Shown: piece by piece, positions 1 to 12,400 of the stretch
Numbering within the stretch: position 1 is the first letter of the stretch
How the letters are laid out: every line of letters starts with the position of its first letter
NCBI GenBank assembly: GCA_944990035.1
Contig: CALYLX010000082.1
Span: forward strand, 620,001-684,000
Origin: Clitopilus passeckerianus
Lineage: Eukaryota > Basidiomycota > Agaricomycetes > Agaricales > Entolomataceae
DNA: 64,000 nucleotides
Direction of reading: 5' to 3'
Made by a program: the position numbers and the translations under genes
The notes under the pieces: model-generated
The model's database searches: none
Seen by the model: only the letters and a program-made list of their open reading frames with translations
What the model was told of the DNA's origin: nothing

Positions 1-1838
1 AGACACCTTGGAGGCCAATTGAAGGGCGGCAAGAATCGGTGAAGAACATCCTTCTGTCACTCAATGAACTGCCCCATGTCTCCATTCTCGTCACCATGCG
101 TTCGGAATTCCCTCCTCTCACGAAATGGACTACAGAACGTCTCGGACTCATTGAACACGATGATGCAAGGCGCATATACACAACTATTGACCCCAATGCC
201 GCCGATGACCCCGCTCTTGACGAACTTCTGAACGCTATTGGACATCTCCCATATGCCATCACCCTCATGGCCATGCGAGGGAAGCAAACATTCTCCGCCC
301 CTGTAGACCTTCTACGTGAGTGGAATGAGGCGGGAACCACCATGTTATCCGACGTCGAGGATGGAATAGAGTACTCCATTCAACTCTCCATCAACAGCAA
401 AATCGTCCGAGAAGCTCCCGGTGCCACCGAGCTGCTCCGAATCCTTTCCCTGCTTCCAGCTGGAGTCTACCGGAACCACCTCGACGTTTGGGCCAAATCG
501 TGGAAGACATCAGCTCTTGGTATCCTCCGAGAAGCTGCGTTGGTCCTTGCTAGAGAGGTCGTATCGGAAGATAGCCAGAAGCATGTTCATCTGTTCGTGC
601 TGCCTGTTGTGCAGTCGTATATGCGCCAGCAGGGTCGGATACCGGAATCCCTGCGCCGCGGCGTGCACCAAGCGTGCTACGATTTCCTCATCAAGCACAA
701 TGGTGCGGTTGATGGTCCCAACAATGACCACTTCAAGGCGGATGTTGCAGCAATTGCAATACACGAATCAAATATTCAAGCACTCCTAACCGAGAGTATT
801 CAAGAAATTCTTAACGCCCAACCCCTGCTCTCAGGGTTCCAAGATCAGTCCCAGTTCGCCACCTCTTCTCCCCTTTCCCAACTCCTCGATGCCGCACTAT
901 CGTTCATCTGGTACAAGTCCTGGAGTCGACCAAACCCTAAGATGGCAGAACATGTCATAGCTCTGGCAAAAGCCACTGGGCAACGTCGGCATGAAGCAGA
1001 CGCCCTGTTTTGCTTGGCGAACATGCTTCAAAAGTTCGCCCAATACCAACAACCTCGCGACAGATTCGAGGAAGCAAGAAATCTATTTTCGGCAGTCGGT
1101 GATAACGACAAAGCATGCTTTGCCGAACTTCGGATGGTCGATTCGCTCATCTCCCAAGATGTTCCGAAACAACAGCTCATGGACCTCATCAACGATGCTC
1201 GATCCCGTTGGGAAAATGCCTCAAACTCGCCAGAAACTGCGGTTAGGCTCCGGTTTCATCATGCGAGGATATCTTGGTATGCGCAGGCCCAGTCGGGCGT
1301 GGTTTCGCGCAGGGAATTACACGAGGCGAAGAAAACATTCATCAAGTTAGGGTTTCCCAATGAAGCCAGAGAATCTCTTCACCTAATCTCCCGATCCTAT
1401 GCACAGTCAGGCATGTGGAAAGAGGCCCTCGAAGTCATCGACGAGGCAATCGAATTGGGTGAACAGATTGGAGCTCCCATCTCGCACTTCTATCGGGCGA
1501 AAGCTCGTTGTTTGAAGGGAGATGGTCAGTGGAATGGGACCGGGCGGTTGATCGCCACGCTGAAGAAGGCTCTTCAGCATGCGAAGGAGTTTGGATCGCC
1601 GTTGTCGGTCAGTCTGACGCTGGAGGAGTTAGGAGAGTATTACGTGCGAGAGAAGGAGTGGGCTGCAGCGAGTTTAGCCTATGAAGAGGCGTTGAAGGAG
1701 TGCAAGAAGGGCTCGGGGCTTACGCTGAAGAAGGCGGAGATGCGATGCCAGAATAATCTGGAATATGTGAAGGCGAGGGAGGCAGGATCTCCAGAAGATG
1801 ATACGGCCATGAAGTTCATTGGCCCAACACGGGTATAA
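1..1838 (+). CDS. NLR-type STAND protein (NB-ARC + TPR), 5' end outside window
   Basis: The open frame runs from the window edge to a TAA at 1836-1838, so this is the 3' part of a larger gene. A GTG at 39 is internal, because the frame stays open to base 3 and already matches the paralogue at 5748-8141 there (shared PIEGRQESVKNILLSL). The visible part starts just after Walker B and contains the LVTMRS sensor-like segment, GHLPYAITLMA (the GLPLA-like motif of NB-ARC proteins), a winged-helix-like linker and a C-terminal half rich in TPR-type helical pairs. Proteins of this class are ATP/ADP switch receptors whose repeats sense a ligand or partner; the ligand here is unknown. P-loop and N-terminal effector domain lie outside the window. 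It is highly similar to the downstream gene over its whole visible length, so the pair arose by tandem duplication. Both end in PTRV. Confidence 0.85.
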   Translation, partial: TPWRPIEGRQESVKNILLSLNELPHVSILVTMRSEFPPLTKWTTERLGLIEHDDARRIYTTIDPNAADDPALDELLNAIGHLPYAITLMAMRGKQTFSAPVDLLREWNEAGTTMLSDVEDGIEYSIQLSINSKIVREAPGATELLRILSLLPAGVYRNHLDVWAKSWKTSALGILREAALVLAREVVSEDSQKHVHLFVLPVVQSYMRQQGRIPESLRRGVHQACYDFLIKHNGAVDGPNNDHFKADVAAIAIHESNIQALLTESIQEILNAQPLLSGFQDQSQFATSSPLSQLLDAALSFIWYKSWSRPNPKMAEHVIALAKATGQRRHEADALFCLANMLQKFAQYQQPRDRFEEARNLFSAVGDNDKACFAELRMVDSLISQDVPKQQLMDLINDARSRWENASNSPETAVRLRFHHARISWYAQAQSGVVSRRELHEAKKTFIKLGFPNEARESLHLISRSYAQSGMWKEALEVIDEAIELGEQIGAPISHFYRAKARCLKGDGQWNGTGRLIATLKKALQHAKEFGSPLSVSLTLEELGEYYVREKEWAAASLAYEEALKECKKGSGLTLKKAEMRCQNNLEYVKAREAGSPEDDTAMKFIGPTRV

Positions 1839-2403
1839 ACGACCAGTTTGTAATCTTGTGGACATTGTTAGTTGATATATATGTATCTTTCTGGATCTCA
1901 TCGTGGTCGCACTCCTCTTTTAGAATTGATATCTTAAATTTGTAACTCAAAGGCTGTGAAAAACTGCGAAGCCACCCAACATTTCAATTACTTGGACCTG
2001 TTTCACCAAAATTTTCTGGAGAGACTCGAGGCCCAGGGAATGGCGTCCCCTCCGGCAAGGAGGATCGATGACAGCCGAGTGGCAGACCTGAGTTATGCAT
2101 CTCACATTAATCGTGTAAATCAAGTCTTTCCCGCTCAAACGAGCGAAGTTGCGAATCAAATGGATGAAAAGCTGTATATTGGACACAACAGGAACATATG
2201 TAGTATTATGTATATGAATAGAAATCCAAGAACGATACCAGTAAAACTATAGCAAGTGCACGCTGATAGAAATTACGAGGATGTGTGGGTTCAAGGGGGT
2301 GAAAGCGTGTGCAGAAACTGTGACGAAAGGGAATGTTTGGAAGGAGTTTCAAGTCGCGAGACAAGATGTCTCTGTCATGGCTAGACCGTTGAGGTCAGCG
2401 TTC
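1839..2403. other. Intergenic, convergent gene ends
   Basis: This lies between the stop of the partial NLR gene and the stop of the minus-strand GST gene. It is AT-rich just after 1838, as expected for a 3' end. I see no coding sequence or repeat here. Confidence 0.5.
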
Positions 2404-3224
2404 TCAAGCAGTGGCCTTGACAACGTCTTTAACAGCTTGCCAAGATGGGCGGGAGGATACCTCCTTGAACCATCGAGCGACGTTGGGCTTAGTGTCGAGA
2501 ATGTTGCTGCCAGCCGAAGGAAGAAGACTGCCATATCCCAGGTGGAAGAAGTCTGCCAGCGTAATTTCCTAGCGAAGGTGGCTTAGTTGTTGCACGAGGT
2601 AGGGAAGGAAGTGAAATGGGGACTAACATCACCAGCAAGGTACTTCTGCTTCGACAAAATCTTGTCGTACACGTCTAGCTTCGCAGAGAACGCCTCCAAC
2701 TTCTCCGCCACGATCGCTTCATCTGGCTTCTTTCCGTAGAACCTGAGGAGTCAGATAAGTAATCCGATGGTTCGGTCACCAGCCACCAGGCAGGGAATAC
2801 TCACTCCTTGAAGACCCTCTCCATCAAGATCGCGCTGGCGTATGGGTGGAAATTGTTCTGTTCGACTGCAGCGGCCTGCTCAAATAGAGTCTTGGCTCTG
2901 AGATCGGTTGGAATCAACTTAGTACCCTCGTTAGAATACTTTTCCGCGATGTAGCGGGCGATGGCACGGCTCTCGTAGACGATAAAGCCATCATCGTCCT
3001 GCGGGGGCTCGTCAGTGAAGAGTGTGGTCAGCGCACGAAGAAAAAAAACCTACGAGGTAAGGAACTACGCCAAATGGCTGCTTCTCGAGGTATTTGGGCG
3101 CCTTATGCTCACGCTTTTCAAACCTGATGTCGACGAATTCGAAGGGTATGTTCTTCTCATGGAGAACTACGGCAACGGTCTTGGTGCAGGGGGTGTCGTG
3201 ATTTCCAACGAGTTTCAGAACCAT
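2404..3224 (-). CDS. Glutathione S-transferase
   Basis: Four exons on the minus strand, 3224-3054, 2998-2805, 2742-2628 and 2568-2404, joined by GT..AG introns, give about 214 residues, a normal GST length. The thioredoxin-like N-terminal domain starts MVLKLVGNHDTPCTKTVAVV and continues through NIPFEFVDIRF to the cis-Pro/substrate motif VVPYL-DDDGF-VYESRAIARYI, where E-S-R-A-I is the glutathione-binding segment. The C-terminal helical domain includes YLAGDEITLADFFHLGY, matching the conserved GDxxTxADF N-capping box. It resembles the phi/theta-like fungal GSTs that conjugate glutathione to electrophiles in the cytosol. It lies between the two NLR paralogues and looks intact. The start is the first ATG of the frame, and the fold begins within a few residues of it. 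Confidence 0.9.
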
Positions 3225-4785
3225 GGTGTCTTTAGATTTGCGTACAGCTAGGATGGGCTTCAGGTGATGATTGGTTAATGATTTCTTTCATGGCAAGCAT
3301 AGGGTTTATATACCGCCAATCTCCTAGCGTAGGGTGGGTAGAAAACGTGTCGATTCCCAGCGTTCTTCCATCGAATAGTCTTGATCCGTAAGCTTCAAGG
3401 TGATAAGAATCTGAGCTGACCAGTCTAAGTCTTAGCATACCTCACAAATTCCTCTTCAGGCGGGCGGTAGTGTACGCGTGTCCACGGCGCGTCCAAGGGG
3501 AGCATCGGCGTCGAGCTCGGCAGATGTACTTGAACCGTCTCTGGGTTCAAATATTTGATGAAAGTTACTTGGATGTGTAATCATCCTGGATCTTCTGTTC
3601 GAGAAAAGACACCGTACCCAAGCCGTACGTTACTAATACTAGTACCTACCACTCGGTCCCGCCTTGCTTTGTTCAATGACTCGGGGTTTATAAGATACTC
3701 CCGAGATTGCCAGATGTGAGGTAGTAGGTGAAGCGATGGAACTGGCAAGAGGGCAAAGAACGATGGTTGCGAGCTCAAGCAGGCGGTGATGGACATCGGG
3801 AAAGCTTGCCCATGGGACTATTTGTAGGATAGCCTGGGGTTGAGCACAAACGATAGGTGTATAGTGAGCTGGAGAGTGCGAGCGATAGGCGGCCAACAGT
3901 GACGATATCGAAACGTGTCCGGGACTGTCCGGGAGAGGGCAGCTCAAGCTACAGGAGGAACAGCTATCGATAGCGCAGAATCAGCTCAAGCAGCAGACGA
4001 TTCTCCAATTAATACCGTTGAGTATTTGTTGGAAACCTTGAACCTGTTCGATGAAGCCTTTGCCGGTGGAGAGGAGTTCGTGTTGAGTTCGTGGCACCCT
4101 GAATTTTATTGTTGCGTTTGCGAGCTGAAATAATGTTGGGGTATCGTTCTTTTATGAAACCACCATTTAACCATGAATATAGAAGGAATAGATAAGAAAT
4201 AGGACGAGCAGGTCATGGTCCATCATCAATCATCGTCCGCCAGTATTGTAATCTGGAGTTGATATCCTTTGAAATCACATCCTCCCAGGCGCCTATTGCT
4301 CTAATCAGATAGCCGTGGATCCCCGAGATCTCTAGGAACGACGTGAAGTCAAGAGCATATCTATATATCTTGTGCCTGATTCCTGGTTCAACTGAGCTGG
4401 ATGAACAGCTAAAACTGGCAGAAACCCCCGAAAGCGCTGGCTGGCGTTCATAACATTGAAATCCGAGGGTGCAAATCTGCAGTGAGCACCGCCACTATGC
4501 TTACAAATGATGCGCGATCAACACCATCAATTGAGCCCGCAGTGGACATGCTAGAGTCGAGTCATCCTCGTCAAGCCTGTGCCTGACCACGGTCCTGCCA
4601 CCAAGAACTGAATTGAAAGCCACATATGCCGTTGGGAAAGCAAAACCTAACGGAACACTGTCAAGTGACGGCGTCTATCTATACAGTCACCCAATCTAGG
4701 CAAAACATGCAACATGTATCAAGGGGTCTGGCCTGTTATTACCTCCTGAGAGGCACATTTTGACCTCCTCGCACCTTTCACCCTC
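3225..4785. other. Gene-poor stretch with only weak open frames
   Basis: About 1.5 kb between the GST start and the NLR start. It must contain both promoters. Open frames at 3639-3947 (minus) and 3915-4133 (plus, ending near EFYCCVCELK) are short, overlap each other and show no recognisable domain. The plus frame has one protein-like patch around 4010-4110 (VEYLLETLNLFDEAFAGGEEF) that could be a gene remnant, but nothing supports its extension. Confidence 0.4.
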
Positions 4786-7700
4786 ATGGCTGGCAACGGT
4801 GGTCTATTCTCCTGCTTAAAACGCAAGAAAAAGTCAAAGAATAAGCGAGAAGTTCTAGGAGCTCAGGTATGTAAGCATGGCACCAGCAAACCCCACCGTA
4901 ACTGACCAGCGGCATAGACGTCAAGTCTTGATTCAGGTCCTCTCTCGGCGCCAAAAGTTGATGTCGAGTCTCTGGAGCCCTCCAATGGCAAACTCTCGAC
5001 ACAACGTATGGAATTTGAACACCATGAGACCTCAGCCAACGAAATACCTACTTTGATTGTCCCGGATGCGGATCCGCTCCAGTCCCTTTCAAACCCCCAA
5101 TCTCGAAGTCGCAGTAGGGCCTCATCGATAAGATCTTTCAGACATCAAGAGGACGGAACACCGTCAAAGAAGGAATATGTTGTTGAGGCGACGAAGAAGA
5201 CCGTCGACGTTCTCAAAGGAGTGGCCGGGTTGGTTGGGGTTCCTCTCGTGAAGGAAGTTTTAGATGTGGGACTTGCCGTAATTACGACTTGCGAGGTAAG
5301 GCTCCTTTTCTGTCAACTTGAACTAGTCATCTGATACAGTATTCCGCAGGCAATAAATGAGGTCCAGGAACGCGTTGCGGAACTGAAGAATCGCATCGTC
5401 GAGTTTCTACTAGTCATCGCGAAAGTGGCAAAAGGCACCGACGATAACCCACTACTGCGATTGTCGGAAGATGTGATGGAGGAACTTAGGGACCTCAGAG
5501 AGTATGTGTCAATATATGCACCTCAAACAGCTGAATTAACTGTTTTTGTGCAATAGTTGCCTCGCTTTGATAACGGACCGGCTGGACAGGATTAATCGCC
5601 AGAATGTCGTCCTTACTACGCTTCTACCTGACAGCAACAAAAAGACCATTGAAGAATGCGTTTCAGCGTTTCAGGATGGCGTTGACCGCTTCCAGGTGAG
5701 GGCGCCACATTTTCGACCGCGAATATACAACTCATTCCCCGCTTCAGACTTTGCGTGGCATCCATGCAGCTCAGGATCTCACCCGCATTCAAGGCCAGCT
5801 TGAGGAGATTTACGGTCTCACCCTGGCAGTTGCTCAAAAGGTCGATCATATCGAATGCGAGGTTCAAGGCATGAAAACTTCCGTCGATGAACTGAAAGCA
5901 ATGCTTGGCCCTCCCAATCAAGAGGGAACTACAATCAACTCTATGAGGATGCCCTCGATCCCCAAGGTGTTCTTTGGGCGAGATTCCGTCGTTGAAGAGA
6001 TTTCCGAAGCTCTTGCCAGTGACGACACCGGTCGTTCTCGGGTGTGCATCATTGGACCCGGAGGAATGGGCAAAACAACTACGGCCCTCGCTATCATGAA
6101 CTCCTCCCTCATAAAAGCGAAGTTTGCGAAGCGTTACCGATATTGGGTGCCCTGTGGTAGTTCAAACTCTCCTAGCACTTTCCTTGCGTACCTCGCCAAA
6201 TGCATAGGAGCAACTACCCAATCATCCGATCTTTTACAAACTATCCTTGGTACGCTGGAGGAGACCGAAGACCCTCGCGTCATCTTACTCGACAATTTCG
6301 AGACGCCTTGGCGACCAATTGAAGGTCGTCAAGAGTCGGTGAAGAATATTCTACTTTCACTCGATTCTTTGCCCCATGTTGCTATTCTGGTCACGATGCG
6401 GTCGGACTTCCCTCCCTTGCCCCAGTGGACCCCACAACATCTCGGGCTCATCGATCATGAGGATGCAAAGCGCATATACACAACTCTTGACCCCAGTGCG
6501 GCTGAAGATTCTGCTCTCGACGAGCTTCTGCAAGCCATAGGGCACCTCCCTTATGCGATCACCCTTATGGCCACGCGTGGCAAGCAAACTTTCTGCAGCC
6601 CGACAGAACTACTCCAGGAATGGAGAGAGGCTGGGACCAGCATGCTGTCGGACGTCGAGGACGGGATGGACTATTCAATTCAGCTGTCCATCAACAGCAA
6701 GATAGTCCGAGAAGCACCAGGTGCTATCGACCTTTTACGTGTCTTGTCCATGCTACCCGCAGGCGTCTTCCGAGAGGAATTGCATGTTTGGGTCAAGTCA
6801 TGGAACAAGCCAGCGCTTGGCATCCTTCGAGAAGCTGCGCTTATCCTTGCCAGGGAGGTCAAGTCTGGCGACGGAGCAAGGCGGATTCATCTGTTTGTGC
6901 TTCCTGTTCTCCAATCCTACATGCGCCAGCACGGTCGGATACCAGATCGCCTTCGGCTAGGAGTACATCAAGCTTGCTACGACTTTCTCCTAGAACATAA
7001 CGTCGCGGCAGAGGGACCTAACAACCCTCAATTCAAGGCAAATGTTGTGTCAATCGGCATTCACGAATCAAACATCCAGGCGCTTTTGACCGAAAGCATT
7101 CAAGAAATACTCAACCTGCAGCCAATGCTGTTAGAATTGGGGGACCAGTCCGACTCCCCATCTACCCCTCTGTCACGACTCCTTGATGCTGCACTCTCTT
7201 TCATCTGGTACAAGTCGTGGAGCCGGCCGAACTTCAGGATGGCGGAGCATGTCATAGCTCTCGCTAGAGCCACTGGTCAGCCTCAACGTGAAGCAGATGC
7301 GGTTTTCTGCCTGGCAAACATGGTGCAGAAACTCGCTCAATATCAGCATGGCCACGACATATTCAAGGAGGCGAGAGACCTCTTCTTGGCCATCAATGAC
7401 CACGACAATGCATGTCATGCAGAGCTTCGGATGCTCGATTCTCTCATACCGCTGGATATTCCAAAGCGGGATCTTCTGGAGCAGATAACGGCTGCACGGT
7501 CACGTTGGGAGCAGGTAGCGAATTCCCCAGAGACCACGGTCCGAATCCAGTTCCACCATGCCAGGATATCCTGGTATGCACAGGCCCAATCGGGTATAGA
7601 GTGTCGTCGGGAGCTACACCAGGCTAAGAAAACCTTCGTCAAGCTGGGCTTCCCCAACGAAGCCAGAGAGTGTCTTCACCTCATTTCCCGATCCTATGCA

Positions 7701-8141
7701 CAGTCGAAGATGTGGAAAGAGGCTCTTGAAGTCATTGAAGAAGCAATCGAGCTGGGAGAAAAGATAGGCGCTCCTATCTCGCATTTCTATCGGATGAAGG
7801 CTCGCTGTTTGAAGGGAGACGGCCAATGGAATGGGGAGGGAAAGTTGATTGCCACGCTCAGGAAGACATTGCAGCATGCGAAGGAGTTTGGATCACCTTT
7901 ATCCGTTGCTTTGACGTTGGAGGAATTGGGGGAGTACTATGTCGTTCAGGAGGAGTGGGAAGCGGCAGTTTTAGCCTACGAGGAGGCGTTGAAGGAATGC
8001 AATAAGGGGTCGGGGCTGACATTGGACAAGGTGGAGAAGCGATGTCAGAATAACCTCAAGTATGTTCAAGCGAAGGAAACCGCCCAACTCGAGCCGAAGA
8101 GTGAGGAGGACGTCGATTTCATTGCCCCAACACGAGTTTGA
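4786..8141 (+). CDS. NLR-type STAND protein: helical N-terminal domain, NB-ARC, TPR
   Basis: Five exons, 4786-4866, 4918-5295, 5350-5501, 5557-5695 and 5748-8141, splice in frame to about 1047 residues. Residues 1-21 carry Cys10 followed by a Lys/Arg run (LKRKKKSKNKR), a pattern that suggests membrane attachment. Residues 30-110 look disordered. Residues about 115-300 are long amphipathic helices (VLKGVAGLVGVPLVKEVLDV; the AINEVQERVAELKNRIVEFL stretch; QLEEIYGLTLAVAQKVDHIE). Their pattern resembles the four-helix MLKL/HeLo-like N-terminal bundles found in fungal NLRs. NB-ARC follows: P-loop GPGGMGKTT near residues 353-361, Walker B RVILLDNF near 430, and GHLPYAITLMA. TPR-like helices fill the C-terminal third, and the protein ends PTRV. 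The likely role is an ATP-switched intracellular receptor. The helical-domain assignment is inference; NB-ARC and TPR are firm. Confidence 0.88.
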
Positions 8142-8745
8142 ATCGTCGTTGGCTATCTTCCTCGCCTTTCCGGAACATTAGCCACCGTCACGACTGATTG
8201 ACATTCACACTTCCTTGACTGAATCCAACCTACTTTTCTATTCAATCTGGTCGCTTATGTCTGTCACGTCTCATATCTACTAGTACTCCACGAGCTCCCT
8301 TCATCACGTCCCTCTATTTGGTATTCATGAATGAATCACCCCTTCGTACATTTCTCAAACATGCCTGAAGCACGGGGTTCATCCTCTCGTCCTTGTCATC
8401 CATACCCTTCCGTCTTCGTTCAATCCAGCATGCATCCTTCCCTCATTCGGTTCCTCCACACATTAGTAGTCTTATATCATAGTCTTAGTTCAGCTCACTT
8501 TCCATCGACTGCAAGAAGGAAGATAGGTAGCTTTGAGGAATTCAGTCGTGGCCAGAAGTGATAAGCGGTTATGCTGATAAGGTCCCTTATTTTCTGGTCT
8601 AATTACGCTGCCCTAATTCAATTTCTCATTCTGTATTGTTATATTCTTAGATCTAGCCCCAGCCGATTCTGTCGACGATAGCTTGATCATGATCTAGCGT
8701 GATTGAGTAGGACTGAAGGAATTCCACCTAAACCGAACCGTTGGA
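8142..8745. other. Intergenic, nothing recognised
   Basis: This is the 3' flank of the complete NLR gene. It is pyrimidine-rich and contains a 76-codon open frame at 8331-8561 of low-complexity Ser/His/Pro composition with no family match that I recognise. I see no RNA gene or repeat. Confidence 0.4.
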
Positions 8746-9238
8746 TTGACCACCAGCGATATCTCAACTTTTCTTGCTCTGACGCACTCTATCCTCGAGC
8801 GGATCCACATTCCCGAGTCATACATTCGCCGCCCCACGGCCGGAGGCGTGGCGGACACCTTCGAATATCCTCTTGATACTTGGGTTGGGAAGATGGAGTA
8901 CTTAACCGTCGCATACGTCCCAGGGATCCCGGTATCTGTGCTATCAATATCACGAAAAGGAAAGAGCGACACTCGTGTGACTTCTGACCAAATCAATGGC
9001 GAGGAAGCTCAGCAGTATCTGCATTTATTACGATACTCTCTCTGACTTTCTCCCCCAAAACATATCCGAGAATGGGGATTTTTCAGGGAATGGCGCGCTT
9101 CTTGCCTGGGCCATCACCCAGTCAGGCTGGGATGTCGTTCACATAACTCTTCCGTATGACTCCAAACTCCCTGTCGATACCTGGACGCCGGCCTTCGAGG
9201 CGGCCGAGAAGAAAGGAATGAAGTTGACTATTTTCTGA
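8746..9238 (+). other. Unrecognised coding remnant or small gene, frame change inside
   Basis: Two adjoining plus-strand frames read like protein. The first, 8746-9045, contains HSILERIHIPESYIRRPTAG and WVGKMEYLTVAYVPGIPVS. The second, 8996-9238, contains NGALLAWAITQSGWDVVHIT and ends KKGMKLTIF. They are in different frames and no clean GT..AG intron joins them. The first frame has no ATG until M at about 8893. Either a short gene starts at 8996 (80 codons), or this is a decayed gene with a frameshift near 9040. I do not recognise the family and propose no function. Confidence 0.3.
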
Positions 9239-9499
9239 CATGGGGTGCCTCTGTAGTGTCAATGCGGTTGATATTTATAAAGGAATATTTATTTCAATGC
9301 CACCTGGATGATTGCATCTTATCTTGCACTCATCCATACCGGGCTCCAAGTCCTTTACCCTTATTTCTGGCAGATACTCGTTTATCGCTCACTATTTCTC
9401 GGTCTAGTTGGATATACATCGCCAGGGATTTGTACCATTCCTCAGTCGAGTTACCTCTCCGTCATATAAGTTTTCAATGTTGATATCTAAGCCTAGCAT

Positions 9500-12400
9500 T
9501 CATTTCTCCACATCCATACCCCTTGCTACCGGATGCCCTCTTATCGCGTGATCTATCTTGATCAAAACTTGCTGAGTCTCGCCGTGCCTCTCCCCAAGCA
9601 ACGGTAGTAACTCCTTTTCGTCTCCAACATCGTCAAGGAACTGCTTGGCATTCGCGAGTCTACTCTGCCATTCATGAGTGAGTAAGGTCCGAGGAAGCTT
9701 CCTGATTTGCAGGCCGTGAGGATTGACCTGCTCTTCCTGCAAGGGCACGAAGATCACCAGATCTTCTACACGCATCAAGTGCGATTCAACGTGATGGCGA
9801 CGAAGGAATGGGAGGTTGAAGCCCCTAGTCTTGACCTTAATGTCCACGATGAAAGCATTGACGACAGAACAATCTGGACATTCGCAGTTGATTTCCCGAA
9901 TGTTTACCAACGTCTGCATATAGGGGAGGGGTGGAAAGCTGCTGACGTAGATGTCGATGACAGAGCTCAGGAAGTTAACAAAGGGCTGCGTGACGATTGA
10001 CAAGCCTTTGGAGCGTAGAAGTGCAGACAGCTTTCGGGCGAGCGGTACCATCATCCCCTCGAGCCTCCCAGGCGCTTCCTCGATTTCGAGCAACTTTCTA
10101 AGTAGGTTCGCACAACTTTTTGGCTGATCTGCCGAAAGGGACAAGTCGATTATGGTTCCGATGCGTCCGAGATGAAGCTCAGCGTTCGCTGGCGAGATGT
10201 ATTCCTTGTTCTGGTACTTCCTGACCCAATACGTTTCGGACATCAGCGATGAGAAATCTCTGAACCACGTATTAGTGGCGATATCGACGCATTGAAGGAC
10301 CACCTCGTCGAGATCTTCAGAGTTGCTAGACGAATGCGCTAAGATCTCGGCCTTGTTGCGCAGGATGGCATCTGTGAATTCGGAGATGAATGCAAATGGG
10401 ACGTGCACATTCTCGAATTGGGGCAAGATCCTATGGTTGTTCGATTTATCAGAGCTTGAGTTTATCGGGGTTGGTATGAAAAACATACGTGTGAAGAATG
10501 ATAGAAGCCCCTTGTTCCTTCGCGTAGTTGATTAAAGGGTCAACATCCGCGACCCCAGGAACGCCTAGATTTCTGAAAGCAATTTTGGACTGAGCGTTGC
10601 ACCATACGGAAACCTGCACCTCCTCGGAAGGGGCTGCACGAGTTGGCAGGCATTGGATAAAGGCAAGGCGGCTTTCGAGGGGACCATTACATTGTCGAAG
10701 CCGAGGAACGGATATTTAGTCAGTGGTGTAAAGAGAACAGTCATATGATCACGAACCAGCCTCTAACGACCTCAAATTCGAACTTCTTCATCCCTTCAAT
10801 AAGACCGTCTCAACCAAAGATAGGTAGGCCATACTCCCCAGCAGCAACGCCGGAAAGCCACAGGTCGGGATCATCCCATTCTAAGGCGAAGGCGACCATG
10901 GTCCGAAGTGCCTCCTCGCGTGCTTCTCCTGCAAGATTCCATTGATACGGATTGCGGAGCATCTTCTTCGCGAGCTTCTTATCCTTCTCCGATGGAGGTC
11001 CCTTTAGCTGCTTCAGTTTCGAAAGCGCATACTGGGCGCCTCCTGCTTGGTACAAAGTGTTATGCCCATCTCTTTCGGGTAAAAGGACCAAGGCGGACGG
11101 ATGATACCCTTTATATTGTCTGAGATCTATAGACATAGAAAGAAGCAAGGAGTAACTCACAGTGCTCTAGGTTGTTTCCGTCCTAGAGGATATATTTGAG
11201 CTCAAAATGACATCCCTACGGGCAATAGAAAATTGTACTCACGTTCCCACAGTATGGCTCATGTGCAGATTCGTCGGGGTCGGTGGACGTAAAATACGTT
11301 CTCGGGATAAAGTTCTCCCCTCCTTCAACCACAATTTGCCGGATAAAATGCATCCATGTTCCATCAAGATCCGCCAGATGATCGATGCTAAGTGTGCGAG
11401 CCCAGAGGTTGTAGAAATCGGATGGCTTTTGGTCGTCGTCTTCGCTCCCCGAGCTGCGGCCTGGCTGGTGGCGACCAGTACCTGCCAGATAGTACTCCAT
11501 CTCGCCGAGGAAGAGCGTGAAGCCGAGTTCATCGGCGACGGATTTCAGGCATCCCACTAACGCTGCATCTTTCCCTTTCAGACTCTTCATTCCGGATTCA
11601 AAGTTGGAACGACTGTATTTGTGGTCGAGGATGTATACCATAAGGTTCTCTTGCCTGGAACGTAAGGCGGGCTTGGTTTCGTTCCATTTGGTAAGAACAG
11701 CTTTGAGACGAGCGATGCCGACGTCCAGCGGGGTGAAGGAGGGTGCAGGATCTCCCGTAGATGTATGAATGAGGTTGTACGAGAGTGCAAGGCGATATCC
11801 GGAAGTGATAGGCTTGATCTCGTGCATAACGTCTGTGTACCAACCCAGGACGGCGGTGTTATGGGAGTTCGAAGACATATCGATGACATCCGTCCTAGTT
11901 CCATGCTGTAGGTGAACTTGGCCGCCTTCGTAGGGGGAGGGAAGGACGATAACCATGGTGGCGAACATTCCCTGGGTCTTTTCGGAGCTAGGACAAAATC
12001 AACACCTAGATTGGCTTCGATGAGAAATGGACGTACTCCTGGTGCGGAAGAAAGCTGTGGAAATGTTGTTTCAGTCTCTGCCTGGCTCTGAACCCTGTAT
12101 GGACTCACTGCGATCCGGTCTCATAGAGAAGAAGCTTATAGAATTCCCATTTAGTCTGAGAGGACTGGACTACACCCAACTGCTCGCAGGTAAGCTCAGT
12201 ATATCTTTCGACTGTTTCATGCCACACGGCGTTGCCGAATTGAACCTGGGCAGGTTCAATCTGCCAAGTATCTCGGACTTGGGTGTCGACGACTGTCTGC
12301 TCTCGCAGACCGTAAGGTGCCTTAGAAGCAAGCGCACTAATCTTCTTGGGATCTTCGACACTGAGTGGGAGTTCGGATTAACCAATGCCGTTGATAGTAA

